This document shows positions 19,295 to 26,308 of a DNA stretch of 64,000 nt, piece after piece. A model generated the notes under the pieces. The model ran no database searches, was not told where the DNA came from, and saw only the letters and a program-made list of their open reading frames with translations. The stretch lies in the NCBI GenBank assembly GCA_009917555.1, contig QZDX01000006.1, positions 62,001 to 126,000 of the forward strand, given 5' to 3'. Each line of letters opens with the position of its first letter. Position 1 is the stretch's first letter. A program made the position numbers and the translations under genes. This DNA is from a bacterium 1XD21-13 (GTDB lineage Bacteria; Bacillota; Clostridia; Lachnospirales; Lachnospiraceae).

Positions 19295-21145
19295 CTACTT
19301 GATAACAGTCAATAAAACCTCACTCTTTGCAATCATGCCCTCGGTCTCATTGGGAAGCACATCCAGGTACTCATCGGAGTTGGTTACCAGAATGGGAGTT
19401 ACCAGAGAGTATCCCTCCTTTATAATTGCCGCCAGATCTACCTCCAGCAGAACATCTCCGGCTTTTACTTTCTGGTTCTCCTTTACCTTTACCTCAAAAT
19501 GCTTTCCCTGGAGGTTCGCCGTATCCACACCAACGTGAATGATACATTCCACCCCATCCTCAGAGGTAATGCCTACGGCATGCTTGGTGGGATACAGGGC
19601 CGTCACCGTACCGTCAAAGGGAGCTACAATCACGCCGTCCTCCGGGTCTACGGCAATTCCCTTGCCCATAGTGCCGGAAGAGAACACCGCATCCTTTACT
19701 TTTTCAAGGGGAATCAGGGTTCCGGTGACAGGTGCATAAATTACAGAATTCTTTTTTTCTCCAACTGCTGCCCGATTCGCAGGCTTCGCCTCTGCCTTTG
19801 GCTCATCCTTTTCTTCCGAAAGCCCCATCACCATGACCAGGACGAAGCCAAGTCCGGCTGCAACAGCCATACCAAGGCATACGGCCCAGAAGCCCTCTCC
19901 CATAAATACCGGCAGGGAAAGGATACAGGAGTTTACAAATGAGGTTGCACGATCTCCAAAGCCGCCTACAATCGCTCCTCCTGCTGCACCTGCAATGATT
20001 GCGGCAATCAATGCATTTTTAAACTTCAAAATAATTCCATAAATACCAGGCTCAGTAATCCCAATAAAAGCTGAAATTGCTGTAGAAGCGCCAATAGATT
20101 TATTCTCACTTCTCTTTGCTCTCACCATAACGCCCATGCAGACACCAAACAGTGCTAGGGTTCCCATGGTGTTCATAGGAAGCAGGAAGTCCCAGCCAAA
20201 CTGGTTCAGGTTTTCCAAACAGATTGCACTCAAAGACATATGCATACCCGTTAATACTACCAGCAATCTTGTTCCTCCCACAATCGCACCTGCAACAATC
20301 GGAGACAAGTCATAAAGGAATCTTACAATCATAACTAAAATCTTAGAAATATAATTTGCCAGAGGCGCAATGCCAATCAAGGTTAATGGCACCATAATAA
20401 TCAAAACAAACAGTGGTGTAAATACCAGGCGCAGGACCTTGGGAATCACCTTATCAACCAGTGGATACACAAAGCTCAGAACCAGTACTGCCAGAATAAT
20501 CGGAATACTGCTTGATGCATATTTTACAAAGGGTATGGGCAGACCCAGAAAAACCATAGGAGCCGCACCCTCTGCAAGACCTGCTGTCATTGTAGGATAC
20601 AGCAGAGCTCCTGCCAGTGCAAGGGAACATGCGGTATCTGTCTTAAACCGTTTGGATGCAGACCATGCAACCAAGAATGGCAGGAAATAGAATACACAGT
20701 CGCCTGCTATGGTCAGTACTTGAATGGCATCCGAAGCAGCGTCCACACCGCAGTAGGAAGTGAGAATGGTTATGAGACCCTTAATCATACCTGCGCCAGC
20801 CAATGCCGGAATCACGGGAAGAAGAATTGCCGCCATAGTTTCAAAAATCCCGGTTACTCTAAATTTCTTTTTCTGTTCCAGCGTTTCTTCCGTATGAATA
20901 AACCCGGTCTGTGCAATTACCGCATCATAAACCGTATTTACCTCATTTCCAATAATGATCTGAAACTGTTCCGCCTGGAACTGTACTCCCATAACACCAT
21001 CCAAAGCTTTCACTTTCTCTAAGTCCACCTTGGATCTATCTTTTAGATAAAACCTTAACCTTGTTACACAGTGAAACATTTCCTTGATATTGTCTTTGCC
21101 GCCCACTTCCTTTAGAATCTGTCCGGCCAGTTTTTTTGCATCCAT
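19295..21145 (-). CDS. bglP: Beta-glucoside PTS transporter, EIIBCA
   Basis: A 616-residue fused permease that imports and phosphorylates beta-glucosides such as cellobiose-type sugars, salicin or arbutin. Domain order is EIIB, EIIC, EIIA. The EIIB phosphocysteine is Cys26 in MFHCVTRLRF. EIIC spans about residues 100-450 with some ten membrane helices and the GMHMSLSAICLENL motif. The EIIA domain carries the phosphohistidine His537 in CIIHVGVDT. All three domains look intact, unlike the flanking genes of this locus. Expression should depend on antitermination by the LicT-like protein encoded upstream; a terminator and a degenerate antiterminator-like sequence precede the gene. Confidence 0.95.
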   Translation of the reverse strand: MDAKKLAGQILKEVGGKDNIKEMFHCVTRLRFYLKDRSKVDLEKVKALDGVMGVQFQAEQFQIIIGNEVNTVYDAVIAQTGFIHTEETLEQKKKFRVTGIFETMAAILLPVIPALAGAGMIKGLITILTSYCGVDAASDAIQVLTIAGDCVFYFLPFLVAWSASKRFKTDTACSLALAGALLYPTMTAGLAEGAAPMVFLGLPIPFVKYASSSIPIILAVLVLSFVYPLVDKVIPKVLRLVFTPLFVLIIMVPLTLIGIAPLANYISKILVMIVRFLYDLSPIVAGAIVGGTRLLVVLTGMHMSLSAICLENLNQFGWDFLLPMNTMGTLALFGVCMGVMVRAKRSENKSIGASTAISAFIGITEPGIYGIILKFKNALIAAIIAGAAGGAIVGGFGDRATSFVNSCILSLPVFMGEGFWAVCLGMAVAAGLGFVLVMVMGLSEEKDEPKAEAKPANRAAVGEKKNSVIYAPVTGTLIPLEKVKDAVFSSGTMGKGIAVDPEDGVIVAPFDGTVTALYPTKHAVGITSEDGVECIIHVGVDTANLQGKHFEVKVKENQKVKAGDVLLEVDLAAIIKEGYSLVTPILVTNSDEYLDVLPNETEGMIAKSEVLLTVIK

Positions 21146-21190
21146 AATCGCTCCGCCTTTCTTTTTTTGAAATGAGTAAATTAAGAAATA

Positions 21191-21240
21191 TAAAAAGACC
21201 CAAATTAAAATATCTTTTCCGATACATTAATTCAGGTCTT
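21191..21240 (-). terminator. Leader terminator upstream of bglP
   Basis: On the minus strand AAGACC pairs with GGTCTT, followed by TTTAT, about 50 bases before the bglP start. The left arm overlaps GAGGCAAGACC, which resembles the 3' half of a LicT antiterminator (RAT) site, so readthrough control by LicT is likely. The RAT 5' half is degenerate here. Confidence 0.65.
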
Positions 21241-21329
21241 GCCTCCCTGGAACATGCTCAAAGCTCCTTTCTGCGAGTGATAGCACACCCGCCAAAAGCA
21301 ATTTTCACATCCTCACGCAAGTCACAATC

Positions 21330-22179
21330 CTAAGCATTATGATCTCTTACTCGTTCAATATGAATTGTTAAATACAGCTTTTCTTCATCGCTGACACAGT
21401 ATCCGAATTCCAAATGAATGTACTTCGCAATCCGCTGCACACATTCATAGGATCTCTTATAATTGCTTTCCACAAGCTCCAAAAGCTGTCTGTCACCGTC
21501 CGTAGAGGTGAGAGGCTTTTTATCCATCATTCTCTGCACAAAGAACTTCAAGTGTGTTACCAGACGATAGTAGTCAAGAGAATCTTCCTCAAACTCCATC
21601 TTGAAGTAGTTGCGGATAATCATCAGGGTATCCTGTACAATCCGTGTTCTCTGCACCGTGTCCTCCATGGAGCCGCTCATGCTTGCATTTACAAAGTGAA
21701 ATGCAATGAAGCCCGCCTCGTCCTCCGGAAGCTCTACCTCAAAGGTCTCATTGATCAGCTCAAGAGCTTCCTGGGCCGCCTCATACTCCTTGCGGTACAT
21801 CACCTTTGTCTCCGTCAGAAGCTGATTCTTGATCAGCATTCCCTCCCGGTATCTCTGCACACTGAAATGAATGTGATCCATGAGAGAAAGATAGATATTA
21901 TCATCAAAATCGTGTTCCAGCTTTCCTCTGGCATTTTCAATGATCTCTTCCGTGAGCTCCTGATATTCCTCCGGTATCTCACTCAATATTTTTTTGAAAC
22001 TTTGCCGCCAGATCCGGAACCTGCTGGGAAAAGATACGCTCGATTTTTTCTTCCTCAATGGTATCCCCCCGTTTTTTCTGAAAAGCAATTCCACTTCCCA
22101 TTACAATAATGTCCTCTCCCTTTTTATTCAGAGAGATTACCACATTATTGTTCAGTACCTTCACTATCTTCAGAGCCAT
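21330..22179 (-). pseudogene. licT: LicT/BglG-family transcription antiterminator, frameshifted
   Basis: BglG-family proteins bind a leader RNA and prevent termination; their activity is set by PTS phosphorylation of two PRD domains. The RNA-binding CAT domain is encoded from 22179 (MALKIVKVLNNNVVISLN, then GIAFQKKRGD) and both PRDs follow (LTEEIIENARGKL; His-containing SLMDHIHFS; VNASMSG). The two parts are in different frames. In a run of seven A (21989-21995) one A too many sends the CAT frame into a stop after FQKNIE; with six A the text would read FQKILSEIPEEYQEL. This is either a real mutation, a slippage site, or a sequencing indel. The first gene of the bgl locus has its own promoter and antiterminator site. 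Confidence 0.88.
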
Positions 22180-22235
22180 CCCTCGCTTTCTGAGATATAA
22201 TCCTTTTCGTCCATGGGATATTAGCTCCATAAGAC

Positions 22236-22287
22236 AAAAAAATACAGGCCACCAAAAGCAATTCTTTTCTGCTTTCGGTATTGCCTG
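22236..22287 (-). terminator. LicT-controlled leader terminator
   Basis: On the minus strand CAGGC...ACC pairs with GGT...GCCTG around an inner AAAGCA/TGCTTT stem, followed by seven T. Its 5' arm overlaps the antiterminator site at 22277-22304, as needed for mutually exclusive folding. Confidence 0.8.
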
Positions 22288-22304
22288 CTTCCCAGTAACA
22301 ATCC
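22277..22304 (-). promoter_or_regulatory. RAT (ribonucleic antiterminator) site for LicT
   Basis: The minus-strand sequence GGATTGTTACTG, then GGAA, then GCAGGCAATACC matches the conserved BglG/LicT RAT consensus almost exactly. It lies about 30 bases after the predicted transcription start. Confidence 0.9.
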
Positions 22305-22342
22305 TCATCAAGCTATGTATATCTCTTGTAAACGTCTACGTG

Positions 22343-22372
22343 AATATAATACACAATAAATATTTCTGTCAA
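22343..22372 (-). promoter_or_regulatory. Promoter of the licT-bgl operon
   Basis: TTGACA and TATATT on the minus strand are 18 bases apart, in a very AT-rich stretch. Confidence 0.8.
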
Positions 22373-22596
22373 TGGATTTTCGATTTTTTGGCGAAAGTCA
22401 CAATATTAGAGCATAAAATTTGTGAGGTATTGCTAAATAAGGTGGGTAAGAACTGTTATGGCTTATAGGTATCATGAAGCTGTTGAAAAAGATGAAAAAC
22501 AACTCCCACCGTTCGTTTATTAGAGCAATCTCCGAACAGTAAGTCAGGTATGTCCTCCTTTTCTCCCTCAACAGCTTCAACCATTAAAAAGCTATT
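22373..22596. other. Intergenic stretch between aroE and the licT promoter
   Basis: No gene is seen here. GAAGCTGTTGA (22473-22483) and TCAACAGCTTC (about 22566-22576) are inverted and could close a large hairpin after aroE; no T-run supports a classic terminator. Confidence 0.4.
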
Positions 22597-23448
22597 CTAC
22601 TCAAATTCTTTCCGCAGGGTATCCTCCATCACCTTAAGGGAGGGCTCCACTCCTGTCCAGAGCTTAAAGTTCAGCGCCGCCTGGCATGCCAGCATACCCA
22701 GGCCATTGACCGCCACTGCTTCCTGTTTTTCCGCCTCCTTCAAAAAGAGAGTGTCCACCGGATTGAATACTACATCTGCCACTACCATTTGCGGTGTAAT
22801 CCCCTGATAATCAATGTCCGGCTTCTGATCTCCCTCCGGGTGAAGACCTATGGAGGTGCCGTTGATGAGTATATCCGTGTCCTCCGGAACCTTGTGGCAT
22901 CCCGTCCACTGCTCACAGGACGCCTCTGCCCTGGTGTGCTTTTTTAGGGTGTCCACCAGCTCCTGAGCCCGCTCCAGAGTACGGTTTACAATCTTAATGG
23001 AAGCTGCTCCTGCCAGGGCGCACTCCACGGCAATTGCCTTGGCGGCCCCGCCTGCTCCAAGAAGTGTAACACGCTTTCCCTCCAAGGAAATTCCCCGGTT
23101 ATGCAATGCCTGCACAAAGCCCTTTCCGTCTGTATTCTCGCCGAACAGCGTCCCGTCCTCACGAAGCGCAACCGTATTGACCGCCCCGATGATACCCGCC
23201 GCCTCTGACAGCTCATTCAGGAGGGGAATCACCTTTATCTTGTGGGGCATGGTGAGATTGATTCCCTTCATATGCAGGACACGCAAGGAGCCCATGGCTT
23301 CCTCCAGGTCCTCCGGCAACACCTTCAGGGTCAAATACCGATAATTGAGGCCCTTGTCCGCAAAGGCAGCCTCCATGGTTACTCCTGTAGGGTTGCCGTC
23401 TACCGGGTCACCGAATACGCCTACCAGCTCTGCTCTATAATTTTTCAT
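22597..23448 (-). CDS. aroE: Shikimate dehydrogenase
   Basis: This enzyme reduces 3-dehydroshikimate to shikimate with NADPH in aromatic amino-acid synthesis. The 283-residue product has the substrate site NLTMPHKIKVIPLL (with the catalytic Lys) and GIIGAVNTV, ENTDGKGFVQAL with the catalytic Asp, and the NADP-binding GAGGAAKAIAVECA followed by NRT, which favours NADP. The C-terminal GLGMLACQAALNFKLWTG is also typical. Its N-terminus (LVGVFGDPVDGNPT) differs from the usual GNPIxHSxSP: the Ser pair that contacts shikimate is missing, so it may be an AroE-like paralogue acting on quinate or another substrate. It stands alone between spoVT and licT. Confidence 0.88.
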   Translation of the reverse strand: MKNYRAELVGVFGDPVDGNPTGVTMEAAFADKGLNYRYLTLKVLPEDLEEAMGSLRVLHMKGINLTMPHKIKVIPLLNELSEAAGIIGAVNTVALREDGTLFGENTDGKGFVQALHNRGISLEGKRVTLLGAGGAAKAIAVECALAGAASIKIVNRTLERAQELVDTLKKHTRAEASCEQWTGCHKVPEDTDILINGTSIGLHPEGDQKPDIDYQGITPQMVVADVVFNPVDTLFLKEAEKQEAVAVNGLGMLACQAALNFKLWTGVEPSLKVMEDTLRKEFE

Positions 23449-23515
23449 CTTGTCTCCTTTCCTTTTTTGCTCAGTCCATTTTCTTCATTTTACAACGAAA
23501 GGGACAAAAAGGAAA

Positions 23516-23569
23516 GAAAAAGCTGAAAGCTACGGGAATCTGTAATTCCTGCCATAGCCTTCAGCTTTT
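23516..23569 (-). terminator. Terminator of spoVT
   Basis: AAAAGCTGAAGGCTA and TAGCTTTCAGCTTTT pair with one mismatch, and TTCTTTCC follows on the minus strand, 14 bases after the spoVT stop. Confidence 0.85.
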
Positions 23570-23582
23570 AGTTCTTTGTCCT

Positions 23583-24131
23583 CTACTGCTCCATCTGTCT
23601 TCCCAGAAAGCCAGCAGCAGAATAGGCAAGCTTCTGCTCTGCCTCGCCCATCTTGGCCTTGGGGTCTTTGCTGAACAGAACCACTGCCCCAATAGCATCG
23701 CCCTCGCAAAGTATGGGGCTGATGGTCTGGGCATAGCAGTCCTCCATATCCTCGTCCACGATTTTTACATACCGCTTTTCCCCGGCGGACGCCTGGATAT
23801 TCTCTCTCTCCTGGATGGCATCCTCCAGCTGGTGGCTGATAGCCTTGCCCATGTAATCCTTCTTGGCGCCTCCCGCTGCCGCAATCACCGCATCCCGATC
23901 CGCAATGCAGACCATCAGTCCGGTAGTCTGTGCCAGGCTTTCCGCATACTGCTTGGCGAATAATCCCAGCTCCCCGATAGGAGAGTATTTTTTTAAAATG
24001 ATTTCGCCCTCCCGATCGGTAAATATTTCCAGGGGATCACCCTCTCTGATCCGCAATGTTCTTCGAATTTCTTTTGGGATAACCACCCTTCCCAGGTCAT
24101 CAATCCTTCTGACAATTCCTGTAGCTTTCAT
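23583..24131 (-). CDS. spoVT: Stage V sporulation protein T, AbrB/GAF transcription regulator
   Basis: A 182-residue DNA-binding protein that tunes forespore gene expression. The N-terminal AbrB-type swapped-hairpin domain reads MKATGIVRRIDDLGRVVIPK and continues RTLRIREGDPLEIF; the C-terminal 120 residues form the GAF-like domain (ISPILCEGDAIGAVVLFSKD). I chose the ATG at 24131, where family homology begins, over an in-frame ATG 75 bases upstream. The gene signals a spore-forming lineage. It is divergent from the acetate-kinase-like gene. Confidence 0.96.
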   Translation of the reverse strand: MKATGIVRRIDDLGRVVIPKEIRRTLRIREGDPLEIFTDREGEIILKKYSPIGELGLFAKQYAESLAQTTGLMVCIADRDAVIAAAGGAKKDYMGKAISHQLEDAIQERENIQASAGEKRYVKIVDEDMEDCYAQTISPILCEGDAIGAVVLFSKDPKAKMGEAEQKLAYSAAGFLGRQMEQ

Positions 24132-24276
24132 AAAAATATTCCTCCATTTACTGTACTGACCATTTCTGGAAATAGTATTTGTCGGAAGAAAATTTTTATA
24201 CCACAAAAACTTATTTTTGTCTTCATGCTTATTTCCAAGTCTTTATTTTCCGTTTATTCTTTGCCCTCACTTTTTA

Positions 24277-24305
24277 TTGTGCTGAAAGGCAGTTTTTGCT
24301 ATACT
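24277..24305 (+). promoter_or_regulatory. Promoter of the acetate-kinase-like gene
   Basis: TTGTGC and TATACT are 17 bases apart. The predicted transcript starts just before the 35-nt leader repeat. Confidence 0.6.
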
Positions 24306-24325
24306 TATAAAAAATATTTTTCACT

Positions 24326-24360
24326 CTTTAGAGCTGTCGTACAGCGACTACAATAGGAGG
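24326..24360 (+). repeat. 35-nt leader repeat, copy 2 (before the acetate-kinase-like gene)
   Basis: It starts CTTTAGAGCTGTCG and ends CGACTACAATAGGAGG, so the ribosome binding site is part of the repeat. It is 31 of 35 bases identical to 19097-19131. Two of the four changes fall together (TA for CG) between GTCG and CAGCGAC. Confidence 0.85.
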
Positions 24361-24364
24361 TCAT

Positions 24365-25558
24365 ATGAAGCTATTAGTTTGTAATGCCGGAAGTACATCT
24401 TTAAAATTCAAATTATTTGTTATGCCAGGCGATGAGGTCCTGGCGGAAGGCAAGGTAGAGCGAGTGGGGAGCACAGACAGCGCTATTTTCCACTTTAAGA
24501 AGCCGGATGGTTTTAAGATTTTTCGGGAAAAATTGTCCATTCCCACCTACACAGAAGGGATTCAGATGTTTTTGGACTGCCTCTTAAGCCCGGAGTACGG
24601 CGTGCTCTCCAATCTTCAGGAGCTGGAGCGTGTAGGCTTTAAGACGGTGCTTTCCAAGGATCACTATGGTATTCACGAGCTGACACCGGAGGTATTGAAG
24701 GGAATGGAGGAGTATCTGGTGGTTGCTCCTGCCCACAACATTCCCTATCTGGAGGCCATTCGCCAGTTCCAGAAGCTGACGCCGGATGCCATGCTGGTAG
24801 GTGCCTTTGAGACGGCCTTTCATACCACGATCCCCCTGGAGCGCAAGCTCTATGGAATTCCCTATGAATGGTATGAAAAATACGGTATCGAGCGGCTGGG
24901 CTATCACGGCGCCTCACACAGCTATGTGGCGGAAACCTTGACAGAGCTTTATGGTTCTACCGGGAAGGCTATCTCCTGCCACCTGGGAGGAAGCGGTTCT
25001 CTGTGCGCCATAGACAATGGAAAAAGCGTGGACACCAGCTTTGGTCTCTCCCTCCAGGTAGGCTTGATTCAGTCCAACCGGAACGGGGATATGGACCCCT
25101 TTATTGTTCCCTTCCTGCTGGAAAAGGGAATGACGCTGGAGGAGATTATGGAGGGTCTTACGAAAAAGGGCGGCCTGCTGGGAATCTCCGGTGTCAGTAA
25201 TGATCTGCGGGACATTGAGGAGGCTGCCAATGTTGGCAACGAGCGGGCACGGCTGGCTATTGATGTGTTCTGCAACGGCATTGTCCGCTATATCGGCTCC
25301 TACTATGCAGAGCTGGGAGGGCTTGACCATCTGGTCTTCACCGGCGGCATCGGGGAGCATGGCTGTACCGTTCGGCGGATTGTGTGCGATCAGTTAAAGC
25401 ACATGGGAATTCTCCTGGATTGGGAAAAGAATCTGGATTACAGTGAAAATGCCGTGATCTCTCTTCCGGATTCTCCTGTTACAATTCATGTGATTCCGGC
25501 TAATGAGGAGCTGGGAGTAGCCCGGAAGACCTTTGCTTATGGAAGGGAAGTATTATGA
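24365..25558 (+). CDS. Acetate-kinase-family enzyme, divergent
   Basis: A 397-residue member of the acetate/propionate kinase family, which transfers phosphate between ATP and a short carboxylate. The fold signature is clear: LVCNAGSTSLKFKLF at the start, LGYHGASHSYVAE, GDMDPFIVPFLL, VFTGGIGEHG and IPANEELGVARK at the end. Several usually invariant positions differ. The RVVHGGE motif reads RVGFKTV, the catalytic Asp of FDTAFH is Glu in FETAFH, and HLGNG is HLGGSG. It may be a paralogue with another carboxylate or sugar-acid substrate. There is no phosphotransacetylase gene beside it; spoVT is divergent and a lipoprotein gene overlaps its stop. Confidence 0.85.
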   Translation: MKLLVCNAGSTSLKFKLFVMPGDEVLAEGKVERVGSTDSAIFHFKKPDGFKIFREKLSIPTYTEGIQMFLDCLLSPEYGVLSNLQELERVGFKTVLSKDHYGIHELTPEVLKGMEEYLVVAPAHNIPYLEAIRQFQKLTPDAMLVGAFETAFHTTIPLERKLYGIPYEWYEKYGIERLGYHGASHSYVAETLTELYGSTGKAISCHLGGSGSLCAIDNGKSVDTSFGLSLQVGLIQSNRNGDMDPFIVPFLLEKGMTLEEIMEGLTKKGGLLGISGVSNDLRDIEEAANVGNERARLAIDVFCNGIVRYIGSYYAELGGLDHLVFTGGIGEHGCTVRRIVCDQLKHMGILLDWEKNLDYSENAVISLPDSPVTIHVIPANEELGVARKTFAYGREVL

Positions 25559-26220
25559 AGAAGATACCGGGCCTCCTGTGTTTGGTGTTTTTCATGATTC
25601 TGCTTGGACTGTCAGCTTGTTCCAGAACTGCTCCACAGGAGCATGAGGCTCTGAACCCTATTGGGCCGGAATCCGAGCTGTCAGTCCTTTCCTCCCAGGC
25701 ACAAATTCCTGAATTTTTCTCAGAGAATAAGGAGCCGGAAACCACTTATGACGGGGATGAGTGTTATAACATCACCCCCGGCTTCATTGCCGGGAATTCC
25801 GATTTTCAGGTTTTCAAATATAACAAGTCGTCCTATTCCTATATCATGTATGAGGATGAGATTTACAGTATTGGAACATGTCTTGGAGGATATGGCATTA
25901 CAAGTATGGCACTTGCTGATTTAAACAGGGATGGTCAATATGAATTATATTACACCTTCTCGTGGGGTTCCGGTATTCCCCGCTCACAGATCGGATATTT
26001 TGATCCGGCTGTGAAGGAGGTAAGGATCTTTGATGAATCCTTTTATTTTTTAGAAATCATGTTGACTGTAACGGAATCCGATGGTTTGTGTGTGAATACC
26101 GCCTCTTTGAATATGGATTCCTTTGTTGATTTTTCTATCACTTCACAGGATTTGATTGGCACGATTGCCTTGGAAAACGATGAGATATCGCTAAGGGTTG
26201 ACCAGGAAAAATTAGAGTAA
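25555..26220 (+). CDS. Lipoprotein of unknown function
   Basis: A 221-residue secreted lipoprotein, lipobox LGLSAC with Cys22. The mature part has an acidic linker, then a beta-rich domain with DLNRDGQYELYYTFSWGSG, a calcium-loop-like motif as in FG-GAP or EF-hand repeats. The function is not recognised. Its ATG overlaps the stop of the acetate-kinase-like gene by four bases (ATGA), so it is translationally coupled to it, an unexpected pair of a cytoplasmic kinase and a surface protein. Confidence 0.75.
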   Translation: MKKIPGLLCLVFFMILLGLSACSRTAPQEHEALNPIGPESELSVLSSQAQIPEFFSENKEPETTYDGDECYNITPGFIAGNSDFQVFKYNKSSYSYIMYEDEIYSIGTCLGGYGITSMALADLNRDGQYELYYTFSWGSGIPRSQIGYFDPAVKEVRIFDESFYFLEIMLTVTESDGLCVNTASLNMDSFVDFSITSQDLIGTIALENDEISLRVDQEKLE

Positions 26221-26233
26221 GATGAAATAATAT

Positions 26234-26265
26234 GGAGCCGCAGAGAATTTTCTCTCTGCGGCTCC
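26234..26265 (+). terminator. Bidirectional terminator between convergent genes
   Basis: GGAGCCGCAGAGA and TCTCTGCGGCTCC form a perfect 13-bp stem, followed on the plus strand by CTAATTTTG. Confidence 0.9.
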
Positions 26266-26308
26266 CTAATTTTGTATTTGTTTTAACTTCCTCGTTCGAG
26301 TGGTGTCT

